Positions 16,950 through 24,693 of a DNA stretch of 28,668 nucleotides are shown piece by piece. Under the pieces are notes generated by a model that was not told where the DNA came from, did not search any database, and saw only the letters and a program-made list of their open reading frames with translations. A program made the translations under genes and the position numbers. Within the stretch, counting starts at the first letter, position 1, and each line of letters begins with the position of its first letter. The stretch is from JACKNG01 sp040904625 (GTDB lineage: Bacteria; Pseudomonadota; Gammaproteobacteria; Ga0077536): positions 1 through 28,668 of the forward strand of contig JBBDTC010000185.1 in assembly GCA_040904625.1 (NCBI GenBank). The letters are read 5' to 3'.

Positions 16950-18617
16950 TCAACGCGCGGAGACGTCCTCGATCGTCGCATCGAAAGTCTCGCGCAAAAC
17001 GCGCACGTGCGGATCGCCGGCAATGCTCTCCTCGGCCTCACGCTGGCGCTGTTGATCCGCGGCACTGCGTTGCTGTGTCGGCGTCTGCAAATCCGGCACC
17101 TGCTCGACGCGAACCTCGATGCGTACGGCGCTCGCGAGATGTCGGGATAGCGCCGCTTCGAGCGTTTCGAGGTGGCGCCGCTGGGCGAGCTTCTCGAACT
17201 GGGGCGCGATGACCAGCGTCAATCGTCCATTATCGGACGCCGCCAGAGCGCTGTTGCGGGCGAGTTCGCGCGCCAATCCGCCGACCTCGAGCGCAGCGAC
17301 GGTCGCCGCCCAGTCGGCGGCTGAAATCGAGCCCGCGACCGGCGTCCCCTGCGCCGGCGGTGTCGCTGCGGGCGGCGGTGATGGCGCGTCTGCCGGGCTC
17401 GGCACCGGCTCCGCGGCAACCGGCCGGGGAGGTGTTGGTGTCGTTGGCGCTGCCGTTTCGGCTGCCGGAGGCCGCTGTGCTGGCTTTGCCGGCACCGTCA
17501 CGCGCGACCGGCTGCCGCCGACGGCTGCCGGCGCACTCGCCGGGCGGAACGCAAGCATCCGCAGCAGCACCATCTCGAAGCCGGACTCGGGTTCCGGCGC
17601 GTACTGCAGATCGCGGCGACCGAGCAATGCAATCTGATAATAGAGCTGGCATTCATCGGCGGCCATGCGGGCCGCGAGAGCCGCGACCCGGGGATCGTCC
17701 TCGACCTCGGCAGCGTCCTCGCCGAGGACCTGGGCGACGGCCGTGCGACGCAGCAGCGTCAGCATTTCGCCGAGCACCTGGGCATAGTCCGGCGCATACT
17801 CGGCCAGCTCGCGCGCGCTGGTGATGAGTGCCTGCGCATCGCCTTCGACCAGGATCTCGAGCAAAGCGAGCACCCGATCCTGATCGATAGTGCCGAGCAT
17901 GCGGGCCACCTCGGCGGTGTCTATGCGTCCGCCGCCGTGAGCGATCGCCTGGTCGAGCAGGCTCAGGGCGTCGCGCACGCTGCCGGCCGCGGCCTGGGCT
18001 AACTGGGCCAGCGCCGGGGCCTCGTAGGCCACTTTCTCGGCCTCGAGCACCTTGGCCAGATGGGCACTCAGCTGTGCTACCGACAAGCGCGTCAGATTGA
18101 ACTGCAGGCAGCGCGAGAGGATAGTCACCGGAAGCTTCTTCGGATCGGTCGTCGCGAGCAGGAACTTGACGTGCGGGGGCGGTTCCTCGAGCGTCTTCAG
18201 CAGCGCATTGAAGGAATGGTTCGAGAACATGTGCACCTCGTCGATGAGATACACCTTGTAGCGCGCCCGCGTTGGTGCATAAGGCACGTTGTCGAGCAGT
18301 TCGCGGGTCTCGTCGACCTTGGTCCTGGAGGCAGCATCGACTTCGATCAGGTCGACGAAACGGCCGCCGTCGATCTCCTGGCAAGCCGAGCATTCCCCGC
18401 ACGGCTGGCTCGATACGCCGCGTTCGCAGTTGAGTGACTTGGCGAAGACCCGCGCCAGCGTGGTCTTACCGACACCGCGCGTACCGGTGAACAGATAAGC
18501 ATGATGGAGACGGTCACCGTCCAGCGCGTTGACCAGGGCCTTCAGCACATGGCCCTGGCCCAGCACCTCGGCAAACGTACGTGGCCGCCATTTGCGTGCA
18601 AGAACCTGGTAACTCAT
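16950..18617 (-). CDS. dnaX: DNA polymerase III subunit tau
   Basis: The 555-aa product is the clamp-loader ATPase. Family features are VLARKWRPRTFAEVLGQ at the start, Walker A GTRGVGKTTLARVFAKSLNC, a zinc-binding C...CGECSAC cluster, Walker B region YLIDEVHMFSNHSFNALLKT, the sensor LATTDPKKLP, and the arginine finger in SRCLQFNL. After domain III a Pro/Ala-rich linker (about residues 380-450) leads to the tau-specific C-terminal domain. No A6G-like slippery run is visible in the linker, so a gamma form by frameshifting is not predicted. The start is the ATG at 18617; open sequence upstream crosses the dispersed element and is rejected. Confidence 0.96.
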   Translation of the reverse strand: MSYQVLARKWRPRTFAEVLGQGHVLKALVNALDGDRLHHAYLFTGTRGVGKTTLARVFAKSLNCERGVSSQPCGECSACQEIDGGRFVDLIEVDAASRTKVDETRELLDNVPYAPTRARYKVYLIDEVHMFSNHSFNALLKTLEEPPPHVKFLLATTDPKKLPVTILSRCLQFNLTRLSVAQLSAHLAKVLEAEKVAYEAPALAQLAQAAAGSVRDALSLLDQAIAHGGGRIDTAEVARMLGTIDQDRVLALLEILVEGDAQALITSARELAEYAPDYAQVLGEMLTLLRRTAVAQVLGEDAAEVEDDPRVAALAARMAADECQLYYQIALLGRRDLQYAPEPESGFEMVLLRMLAFRPASAPAAVGGSRSRVTVPAKPAQRPPAAETAAPTTPTPPRPVAAEPVPSPADAPSPPPAATPPAQGTPVAGSISAADWAATVAALEVGGLARELARNSALAASDNGRLTLVIAPQFEKLAQRRHLETLEAALSRHLASAVRIEVRVEQVPDLQTPTQQRSAADQQRQREAEESIAGDPHVRVLRETFDATIEDVSAR

Positions 18618-18667
18618 CGCCTGGTGCTCTTCAAGATGCGGTCGCCCGCGCACAGCGCGGCAGCTTA

Positions 18668-18730
18668 GGGCCCGCCGCAAGATAACTGAACTATTTGGAA
18701 CGCCTATCCATCCCGTCTGGCGGCGGACCC
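18668..18730 (+). repeat. Dispersed inverted-repeat element, copy B (internally deleted)
   Basis: This 63-bp copy keeps the left end (GGGCCCGCCGCAAGATAACT), then CTATTTGGAACGCC and CCATCCCGTCTGGCGG. It then jumps to the family's outer right end (CGGACCC). The middle and inner right arm are missing. It lies between ffs and dnaX, 9 bp from the 3' end of the SRP RNA gene. Confidence 0.8.
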
Positions 18731-18739
18731 TTAGGCGGC

Positions 18740-18843
18740 GGGCGTACCAGCCACACCCCGGCACCCGCAGGTACCGTTACCGCTGCTCCCTTCCGGGCCT
18801 GACGGGGTTCACGGCGCTGCGCCGCGAGGGGACCGGCACGCCC
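18740..18843 (-). ncRNA. ffs: Signal recognition particle RNA (4.5S, bacterial small type)
   Basis: On the minus strand the conserved domain IV apical part is present: GGCCCGGAAGGGAGCAGC, preceded by GT-CA and followed by GGTAACGG. This is the Ffh-binding symmetric loop and GGAA tetraloop. The predicted ends pair: GGGCGTGCC at the 5' end (18843-18835) with GGTACGCCC at the 3' end (18748-18740). About 104 nt, normal for 4.5S RNA. Ends are from pairing only and may be off by a few bases. Confidence 0.92.
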
Positions 18844-18905
18844 ACCATGGAGACGTCCGAGCGGCGCAGTGTACTACAAGGTCCGCCTGTATACCGTGTG
18901 CGTCA

Positions 18906-19373
18906 TCACGACCGCAGCGGCAGAGCGGTCTTCTTGGCCACTGTCCGCAGCGTAAAGCTCGATTTGACGCGCGCGACGCCGGGCAGCTTGGTCAGATGCT
19001 CGTGATGGATGCGTTCGTAGTCGACGGTGTCGCGCGCCACCACCCTGAGCAGATAGTCGTACTCGCCGGTGACGAGATAGCATTCCATGACCTCGGGCAC
19101 CGCCCGCACAGCTTCTTCGAAGCAGTCCAGATCGCCCTGCTTCTGGCTGACCAGCGTGATCTCGGCGAACACGTTGCCGGGAATACCAACCGCGTGCGGG
19201 TCGACCAACATCGTATAGCCGGCAATCACCCCGCTCTCCTCCAGCAAGCGCACCCGCCGCAGGCAGGCCGACGCCGACAGGTGCACGCACGCGGCAAGCT
19301 CGACATTGCTGAGGCGGCCGTCGGCCTGGAGCGCATCCAGGATGGCGCGATCTTTCGCATCGATATCGAGCAT
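18906..19373 (-). CDS. Lrp/AsnC family transcriptional regulator
   Basis: The 155-aa product has the family's N-terminal winged helix (MLDIDAKDRAILDALQADGR, then LSNVELAACVHLSASACLRRVRLLEESGVI) and the C-terminal RAM ligand domain (ITLVSQKQGDLDCFEEAVRAV in part, then CYLVTGEYDYLLRVVARD and LPGVARVKSSFTLRTV). Such regulators bind amino acids and form octamers. The ATG at 19373 matches the family start; a TTG at 19409 would add 12 residues. It lies 154 bp downstream of the D-threonine-aldolase-like gene on the same strand, so that amino-acid gene is a plausible but unproven target. Confidence 0.93.
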   Translation of the reverse strand: MLDIDAKDRAILDALQADGRLSNVELAACVHLSASACLRRVRLLEESGVIAGYTMLVDPHAVGIPGNVFAEITLVSQKQGDLDCFEEAVRAVPEVMECYLVTGEYDYLLRVVARDTVDYERIHHEHLTKLPGVARVKSSFTLRTVAKKTALPLRS

Positions 19374-19413
19374 CGAATGGCTCAACGTGTCATTTCCTGT
19401 CCAACGCAACTAT

Positions 19414-19432
19414 ACGCGCATCGAAAGCGCGT
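19414..19432. promoter_or_regulatory. Inverted repeat before the Lrp-type gene
   Basis: ACGCGC-ATCGAAA-GCGCGT is a perfect 6-bp inverted repeat with a 7-base centre, about 41 bp upstream of the regulator's ATG. It could be an operator for self-control or a weak terminator for the gene at 19528-20718. No T-tract is present, so I favour neither strongly. Confidence 0.25.
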
Positions 19433-19527
19433 TTGCGGCCCAGGACGCAAGCTGAAGGCATGCCGGCTCCGTCGCTCTCCCGCCCATGCACACACGCGTT
19501 GGCCAGGCTCCGCGCACGGCGGCCGCT

Positions 19528-20718
19528 TCACCAGGTCAGGCGCGCGTCCACCGGCCAGATATCGACCAGCGTGTCGCCGCGCACACAGTGGTACACGGGA
19601 TAGAGATTCAAGCTCGCATAGGCATGCGGCGTCAGACATTCAATGGCGCTGCCGAGCGCCAGGATTTCTTTCGGCCGGGCAAAATCGATGCGGCCCATGT
19701 CGTCGCCGACGATACTGTAGCGTGCGTCCGCCGGCGCACCCGACCACGGCCGCGGCGCCAGTCCATCGCGGGCAAACTCCTTGCGCCCGGCGTCGGTAAT
19801 GCAAAAACCCGGCTGCGCAGCGCTGACAACTGTGGTCCTGACGAACAGAGACGGCGCGAACGGGAGGGCCGCCGTACCCGTGAGGTCGACGTCGATGTAA
19901 TTTGCGTCCATGAACACATAACTGCCCGCCTGGCATTCCGTGTAGACCGCGAACTCGGGATCGATGGCGTAAGTACCGGTACCGCCGCCGCTGACGATGG
20001 CTGGGCCCAGACCCACGCTGCGCAGCGCCGCGACGTAGGCACGTGCACGTGCGGCGACCGCCGCGGCCGCCGCGCGCCGTTCACGGAAATCAGCGATAGC
20101 CTGGATGTTGCCGCAATAGGCCTGAATACCGGCGAAGCTCACGCTGCCCTCCCGTACCGCGATGTAGCGGGCCAGCGCGACCACGGCCTCGACCTCGGCG
20201 AGGCCGGTGCGCCCCCCGCCGACTTCACAATCGACCAGGAGCCGCAACGGCCGGCCGCGGCTGCGATTAGCCGCAGCCAGCGTGTCGACATTGGCCTGCG
20301 AATCGACCGCCACGAGCAAACCTTGGGCCCGCTCGTTAAGCGCGATCAGTCGCGCGACTTTTGCTGCGCTGACGACGCTGGTAAACAACAGCACACCGGT
20401 AATGCCGGCATCGACCAGGGTCTCGGCTTCGGCCAGCGTCGCACAGGCCTGGCCACAGGCCCCGGCAGCCATCTGTAAGCGTGCAATGGCAATCGATTTA
20501 TGGACCTTGGCAACCGGACGTAGCGCATAGCCGTGTTCGTCAGCGTGCGCCGCCAGGGACGCAATATTCTGTTCGAGACGGTCGAGGTCGAGGACCAGGC
20601 ACGGCGTGCCGAGCTCCAGGCGCGAGCCGGGTTGACCAATAAGCGTGGCATTGGGCCCGAGTGACGATACCGCGGGCGGGATGTCGTGGCCGCTCATGCA
20701 GAAACCAGCGCGAGTCAT
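19528..20718 (-). CDS. DSD1-like PLP enzyme (D-threonine aldolase / D-serine dehydratase-like)
   Basis: The 396-aa product is a fold-type III PLP enzyme of the D-threonine aldolase / D-serine dehydratase group. Matching landmarks are LGTPCLVLDLDRLEQNI (residues 36-52), the PLP-lysine segment LRPVAKVHKS, then LLVDCEVGGGRTG, the phosphate-binding SGGGTGTY, and YNIDVDL-like and LVDIWPVDAR at the end. Two family positions look altered. RPxAKxHKS has Val where His is common. The C-terminal metal site, usually PHCDP or H-x-C, reads PHAYA, so the Asp/Cys ligand is Tyr. The substrate is therefore open. ATG choices are 20718 and 20697. The first is 4 bp from element copy C, and neither has a clear ribosome-binding site. 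Confidence 0.8.
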   Translation of the reverse strand: MTRAGFCMSGHDIPPAVSSLGPNATLIGQPGSRLELGTPCLVLDLDRLEQNIASLAAHADEHGYALRPVAKVHKSIAIARLQMAAGACGQACATLAEAETLVDAGITGVLLFTSVVSAAKVARLIALNERAQGLLVAVDSQANVDTLAAANRSRGRPLRLLVDCEVGGGRTGLAEVEAVVALARYIAVREGSVSFAGIQAYCGNIQAIADFRERRAAAAAVAARARAYVAALRSVGLGPAIVSGGGTGTYAIDPEFAVYTECQAGSYVFMDANYIDVDLTGTAALPFAPSLFVRTTVVSAAQPGFCITDAGRKEFARDGLAPRPWSGAPADARYSIVGDDMGRIDFARPKEILALGSAIECLTPHAYASLNLYPVYHCVRGDTLVDIWPVDARLTW

Positions 20719-20722
20719 GATA

Positions 20723-20879
20723 GGGTTCGTGGCAAAATAAATGGTCGATTTGGGGCGTCGAGACGCCCGGCTGGCAAGGCGCGAGGAGGGCGAATAGTGG
20801 TTCTATTTAACTGACGAGCAACGCCGCCAGACGGGATGGATCGGCGTTCCAAATAGCTCATTTATTTTGCCACGGACCC
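20723..20879 (-). repeat. Dispersed inverted-repeat element, copy C (divergent promoter region)
   Basis: This full-length 157-bp copy is in reverse orientation to A. The left end reads AGGGTTCGTGGCAAAATAAA and the right end, reversed, AGGGTCCGTGGCAAAATAAA: 19 of 20 positions are identical. Inside are the perfect hairpin GGGCGTC-GA-GACGCCC in one strand reading and the core GACGGGATGGATCGGCG. It occupies most of the space between the divergent gene pair at 20718 (-) and 20984 (+). Confidence 0.9.
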
Positions 20880-20983
20880 TTAGGGTGCCGGAGCTTGCCA
20901 TAATCGCCGCCGCGCTCCAATCGGCGCGCCGTGAACCGCGGTTAGCTCAGCGGGCATCCAGCAGTGTCGAAAGAGGAATAAAC

Positions 20984-22012
20984 ATGGCCCAGGTCAACCC
21001 CGTGCGCGGCTTTCGAGTCGACGCGAGCGCAATCGATTTCATCGGTACAGACCTCCAACGCCCCGAATGCATCCTGGCCGAACCTGACGGCACGCTGTGG
21101 GCCGCGGACGCCCGCGGCGGCGTGGTGCGAATCGCAACTGATGGCCACCAGGAGATCGTCAGCCAGAGCGCGCAGTCCACCTTCGCCGGTGCGGCCGACG
21201 AAACCGAACGCTATACCACCGGGACGCTGCCGAACGGGCTGGCCTTCGCCCGCAACGGTGATTTCATCATCGCGAATTTTGGCACCGATCGCCTCGAACT
21301 CATGTCCCGTGACGGTCGCTCCCGGGTCCTGCACGAGACCATCGATGGCGAACCCATCGGCAAAACCAATTTCGTTCTGCGCGATTCCAGGGATCGCCTG
21401 TGGCTGACGGTGTCGACCCGGATTCGCAACTGGATGGATGCTTTCAGCCCGGACATCGCCGACGGCTACATTGCGCTCGTCGACGAACGTGGGATCCGCA
21501 TCGTCGCCGACGGCTTCGCTTTCACCAACGAGATTCGCTTCGATGCCAAAGAGGAGTGGCTCTATGTCGTCGAGACCACCGCGCAGCGCATCACCCGCCT
21601 GCGCGTGCAGGCCGACGGCACGCTCACCGATCGCGAAGTGTTCGGTCCGGGAAAACTCGGTCAGGGCGGCTTTCCGGACGGCATCGCTTTCGATGCCTAT
21701 GGCAATCTGTGGGGCACGCTCATCATGAGCGACGTGATTTTCGCACTGACCCCCGAGGGCGACTATGTCGAAGTACTCGTCGACGGCGATCCCGCGGCGA
21801 CGGCGGCCCTGGAGTCGGCCTTCCATCAGAAGCGCGTCACGCCCGAACTGCTGCTCGCCAGCGGCGGTCAGCTCGCCAACTGGTTCGCGAGCGTGACCTT
21901 TGGCGGCCCCGACCTCAAAACCTGCTACATCGGCAGCCTGCGCGGAACGCGGATTCCCTTTTTCACGGCGCCGGTCGCGGGCCTACCCATGGTGCACTGG
22001 CGGGAAAAGTGA
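20984..22012 (+). CDS. SMP-30/gluconolactonase-like beta-propeller protein
   Basis: The 342-aa protein has the SMP-30/gluconolactonase/LRE six-bladed propeller pattern. RPECILAEPDGTLWAADARG supplies the first metal-binding Glu. LPNGLAFARNGDFIIANFG, then SRDRLWLTVST and FTNEIRFDAKEEWLYVVET give the Asn ligand, and FPDGIAFDAYGNLWGT the Asp ligand. Family members hydrolyse sugar lactones or related esters using one divalent cation. The start is the ATG at 20984 with AGAGGAA seven bases upstream; an open frame from 20867 crosses the dispersed element and is rejected. No signal peptide is seen, so it is probably cytoplasmic. glsA follows after 48 bp. The true substrate cannot be told from sequence. 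Confidence 0.87.
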   Translation: MAQVNPVRGFRVDASAIDFIGTDLQRPECILAEPDGTLWAADARGGVVRIATDGHQEIVSQSAQSTFAGAADETERYTTGTLPNGLAFARNGDFIIANFGTDRLELMSRDGRSRVLHETIDGEPIGKTNFVLRDSRDRLWLTVSTRIRNWMDAFSPDIADGYIALVDERGIRIVADGFAFTNEIRFDAKEEWLYVVETTAQRITRLRVQADGTLTDREVFGPGKLGQGGFPDGIAFDAYGNLWGTLIMSDVIFALTPEGDYVEVLVDGDPAATAALESAFHQKRVTPELLLASGGQLANWFASVTFGGPDLKTCYIGSLRGTRIPFFTAPVAGLPMVHWREK

Positions 22013-22060
22013 GCCGTCGCGTGGCGACGCAGGATCCCATTCACCGTCCCAGGTGCTGAC

Positions 22061-22975
22061 ATGGACTACCAGGGCATCATCGACGCGATCCAGCAGGAGC
22101 TCATCCCCGAACTCGATCATGGGCGGGTGGCGAGTTACATCCCGGAACTCGCCCGTGTGTCGCCGCGCCACTTCGCGATGGCGGTGCGGACGCCGGATGG
22201 CCGGATCTTCACTACCGGTGAGGCCGATGCGAAGTTCTCCATCCAGAGTATCTCGAAACTGTTCAGCCTCACCCTGGCGCTGCAGCTCGAGGGCGAGGCC
22301 TTGTGGAAGCGCATTGGCCGTGAACCCTCGGGCAACCCGTTCAATTCCTTGGTACAACTCGAGCACGAGCACGGTATCCCGCGCAATCCCTTCATCAACG
22401 CAGGCGCCCTGGTCGTCACCGACATCATCCTCTCGCACCTGCACGATGCCCGCACCACGGTGCTGGAATTCGTCCGCGCGCTGGCCGGCGATCCCGACAT
22501 CGCGTTCGACTTCGCGGTTGCCGAGTCCGAGCGCGGCAGTGGCCACCGCAACGCCGCGATGGCGCATTTCCTCAAGAGCTTCGGCAACTTGTATAACGAT
22601 CCTGCACGCGTACTCGATGCCTATTTTCATCACTGTGCGATCGCGATGAGCTGCGTGGACCTGGTCAACGCCTGTGCCTTCCTGGCCAATGACGGACGCC
22701 TGCCCCGCACGGGCGAGGCGGTAGTTCACCAAACGCAGGCCAAGTTCATCAACTCGATCATGCTCACCTGCGGCACCTACGATGCGGCGGGAGACTTCGC
22801 CTATCGCGTGGGGCTGCCGGGTAAGAGCGGCGTAGGCGGCGGCATTGTGTGCACCATGCCACGACACTTCACGGTGTGCGTGTGGGCACCGGGCCTGGAC
22901 GCCAACGGCAATTCGCATGCCGGCATGCTGGCGCTGGAGTGCTTCACCACGCGCACCGGGATCTCGATCTTTTGA
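22061..22975 (+). CDS. glsA: Glutaminase A
   Basis: The 304-aa product is a serine-dependent beta-lactamase-fold glutaminase that converts glutamine to glutamate and ammonia. Key segments are FSIQSISKLFSL with the catalytic Ser-x-x-Lys, PFINAGALVV, NAAMAHFLKSFGN, the Tyr region LDAYFHHCAIAMSC, LTCGTYDAAGDFA and LPGKSGVGGGIVC near the end. Length and all blocks are normal. The ATG follows an AGGTG site at good spacing. It is co-directional with the SMP-30-like gene and the small gene at 23070. Supply of glutamate or acid/nitrogen response are known roles of the family. Confidence 0.96.
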   Translation: MDYQGIIDAIQQELIPELDHGRVASYIPELARVSPRHFAMAVRTPDGRIFTTGEADAKFSIQSISKLFSLTLALQLEGEALWKRIGREPSGNPFNSLVQLEHEHGIPRNPFINAGALVVTDIILSHLHDARTTVLEFVRALAGDPDIAFDFAVAESERGSGHRNAAMAHFLKSFGNLYNDPARVLDAYFHHCAIAMSCVDLVNACAFLANDGRLPRTGEAVVHQTQAKFINSIMLTCGTYDAAGDFAYRVGLPGKSGVGGGIVCTMPRHFTVCVWAPGLDANGNSHAGMLALECFTTRTGISIF

Positions 22976-23069
22976 TCGTAGGCAGACGTCCCTCTGGCGG
23001 CCTGCCGGGCGTGCTTCGCGCTACGATGCCCGCTCATCCACGCGGATCAACCGACGACAGGAGTACGAC

Positions 23070-23444
23070 ATGACCGACGACACACGTTTCGAGAAAGGCA
23101 AAGACGCCATGCAACGCCTCTTCGGCCGCGTGCCGGACGAAGCCGCCTTGAGCAGCGATTTCATGCAGGTGACGGTCAGCAATCTGTTCGGCGATATCTG
23201 GAATCGGCCGGGACTCGAGCTCGCGGAGCGCTCCATGATCACGATAGCGGCGCTGACGGTGTTGGGCCGGGAGAACGAACTGAAGACGCACCTCCACGGT
23301 GCGAAGAATATCGGCATCCCGCGCGAGAAGGTCGAAGAGATGATGCTCCATCTCGCTCACTATGGTGGCTGGCCGACCGGCGTGGCGGGCTTGCGCAAGG
23401 TGGGCGAGGTCTACACGCCGCCCTCTGCGGACGTCGCTGAGTAA
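23070..23444 (+). CDS. Carboxymuconolactone decarboxylase family protein
   Basis: The 124-aa product matches the CMD fold: an N-terminal FEKGKDAMQRLFGR, then DFMQVTVSNLFGDIWNRPGL, ELAERSMITIAALTVLGREN, HLHGAKNIGIPREKVEEMML and HLAHYGGWPTGVAGL. The layout is that of gamma-carboxymuconolactone decarboxylase (trimeric alpha-helical), and the CxxC of AhpD-type peroxidases is absent. The substrate is uncertain. An AGGAG site precedes the ATG at 23070. The TAA stop codon directly abuts repeat copy D, whose family terminus often begins TAAGGG, so the stop codon may be contributed by the element. Confidence 0.9.
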   Translation: MTDDTRFEKGKDAMQRLFGRVPDEAALSSDFMQVTVSNLFGDIWNRPGLELAERSMITIAALTVLGRENELKTHLHGAKNIGIPREKVEEMMLHLAHYGGWPTGVAGLRKVGEVYTPPSADVAE

Positions 23445-23601
23445 GGGCCCGTGGCAGGATAACTGGGCGATTTGGGGCGTTGAGGCGCCCGACTGGCGAG
23501 GCGCGAGGAGGGCGAATAATGGTTCTATTCAACGGACGAGCAACGCCGCCAGACGGGATGGATCGGCGTTCCAAATCGTTCGGCTATTTTGCGGCGGGCC
23601 C
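23445..23601 (-). repeat. Dispersed inverted-repeat element, copy D (between convergent genes)
   Basis: This full-length copy has GGGCCCGTGGCAGGATAACT at one end and, reversed, GGGCCCGCCGCAAAATAGCC at the other. It contains the core GACGGGATGGATCGGCGTTC and GCGAATAATGGTTCTATTCA-like hairpin of the family. It starts at the base after the TAA of the gene at 23070 and ends 9 bp before the stop codon of the opposing gene at 23611. It thus fills the entire convergent spacer and could act as a bidirectional terminator. Confidence 0.9.
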
Positions 23602-23610
23602 GAAGAGGGC

Positions 23611-24522
23611 TCAGGTCTTCGCGCCGGGACGCTTGCGCAGCGGCGGCACCGTCACCCCCGCCGCCGTTTCCAGGACCTTGACGGTCGCATAGAAATCCTC
23701 CGCGCCCAGGCTTTCGTCGACGGCGCGCCGGTAGACCGCCGCGGCAGCAGCCGTCAGCGGCGTTTCAGTACCGAGTGCGGCAGCCGAGTCCAGCGCAACG
23801 TCGATGTCCTTGGCCGCGATCGACAGCGCGAACAGGTCGGCATCGAATTTGCGCGACAGGAACAGCCCGGCGCGCCCGAGTACGGCAGCCGCCGAACTGG
23901 CCTCGAGGACCTCGAGCAGCGCCGAGGGATCCATGCCGGCCTTGACGCCCATCACGAAGCCTTCCTGCACGAGAACGCTGGCCGAGAGAAAGATTTGATT
24001 GTTGATCAGCTTCGTTATCGTGCCGGCGCCGGGCGCGCCCATGTAGAAAATCTTCTCGCCAAAACAAGCGATGAGATGTCGGCTGGACTCGAAGGCCGCG
24101 CGATCTCCGCCCACCATCACCGCCAGCTTGCCGGCGCTCGCGCCGGCCCGCCCGCCGGAGACCGGCGCATCCAGGTAATACATGCCCCGGGCCTCTGCGT
24201 CCGCCGCAATCCGTCGGTTCAGCGCAAGGGCATTGGTCGACAGATCGATCACCGTCGTCGACTCGCGGCCATGGGCAAGCAAGCCGGTCGCGCCGAGCAC
24301 CACCTCCTCGATCTGCTGCGGCCCCGGCAGCGAGAGGAAGATGACCGAGCAGTTCTCGGCGACGTCGCGCAGCGAAGCCGCTCTGCGCGCCCCTTTCGTT
24401 TTATGCGGACGCGTCGCCGCCACACTCACGTCGAAAACCCGCAGGCGATGTCCTGCATCGATCAGGCGCATGGCCATCGGGCTGCCTATCGTGCCCAGCC
24501 CTATGAAGCCAATCTCCGCCAT
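23611..24522 (-). CDS. NAD(P)-dependent beta-hydroxyacid dehydrogenase (3-hydroxyisobutyrate dehydrogenase family)
   Basis: The 303-aa protein has the N-terminal Rossmann motif IGFIGLGTIGSPMAMRL, the substrate-binding DAPVSGGRAGASAGKLAVMV, and the catalytic Lys in GTITKLINNQ (around residue 170). C-terminal helices follow with LSIAAKDIDVALD. This is the standard HIBADH / tartronate semialdehyde reductase plan. These enzymes oxidise 3-hydroxy acids or reduce semialdehydes; which acid cannot be decided here. A GGGGGTGG stretch 5 bases before the ATG may serve as ribosome-binding site. It is convergent with the CMD-like gene across repeat D and divergent from the P450 gene. Confidence 0.92.
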   Translation of the reverse strand: MAEIGFIGLGTIGSPMAMRLIDAGHRLRVFDVSVAATRPHKTKGARRAASLRDVAENCSVIFLSLPGPQQIEEVVLGATGLLAHGRESTTVIDLSTNALALNRRIAADAEARGMYYLDAPVSGGRAGASAGKLAVMVGGDRAAFESSRHLIACFGEKIFYMGAPGAGTITKLINNQIFLSASVLVQEGFVMGVKAGMDPSALLEVLEASSAAAVLGRAGLFLSRKFDADLFALSIAAKDIDVALDSAAALGTETPLTAAAAAVYRRAVDESLGAEDFYATVKVLETAAGVTVPPLRKRPGAKT

Positions 24523-24693
24523 CTACCACCCCCGCGCTCTCTTTCCTGGATGCGGCCACGATAGCCGGCCGCGGTCAATTCAGGAAGCTCTGCAGGACCC
24601 GCTGCGGCGGAGTGATACGATGCACGAGTATCCCTACCCGCGAGCGCCGGCCCGCACGCCCATCGACAGACCTTCAACGACCCGGTCATACCC

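Noticed and set aside
20938..20965. tRNA-like 5' sequence (GCGGTTAGCTCAGCGGG)
   Set aside because: No matching acceptor, anticodon or T-arm follows (no GGTTCGAATCC), so it is at most a short chance match.
23362..24564. Plus-strand open frame across repeat D and the dehydrogenase gene
   Set aside because: It runs through the repeat and antisense to an intact enzyme; no domain is seen. Part of its translation is just the repeat read as protein.
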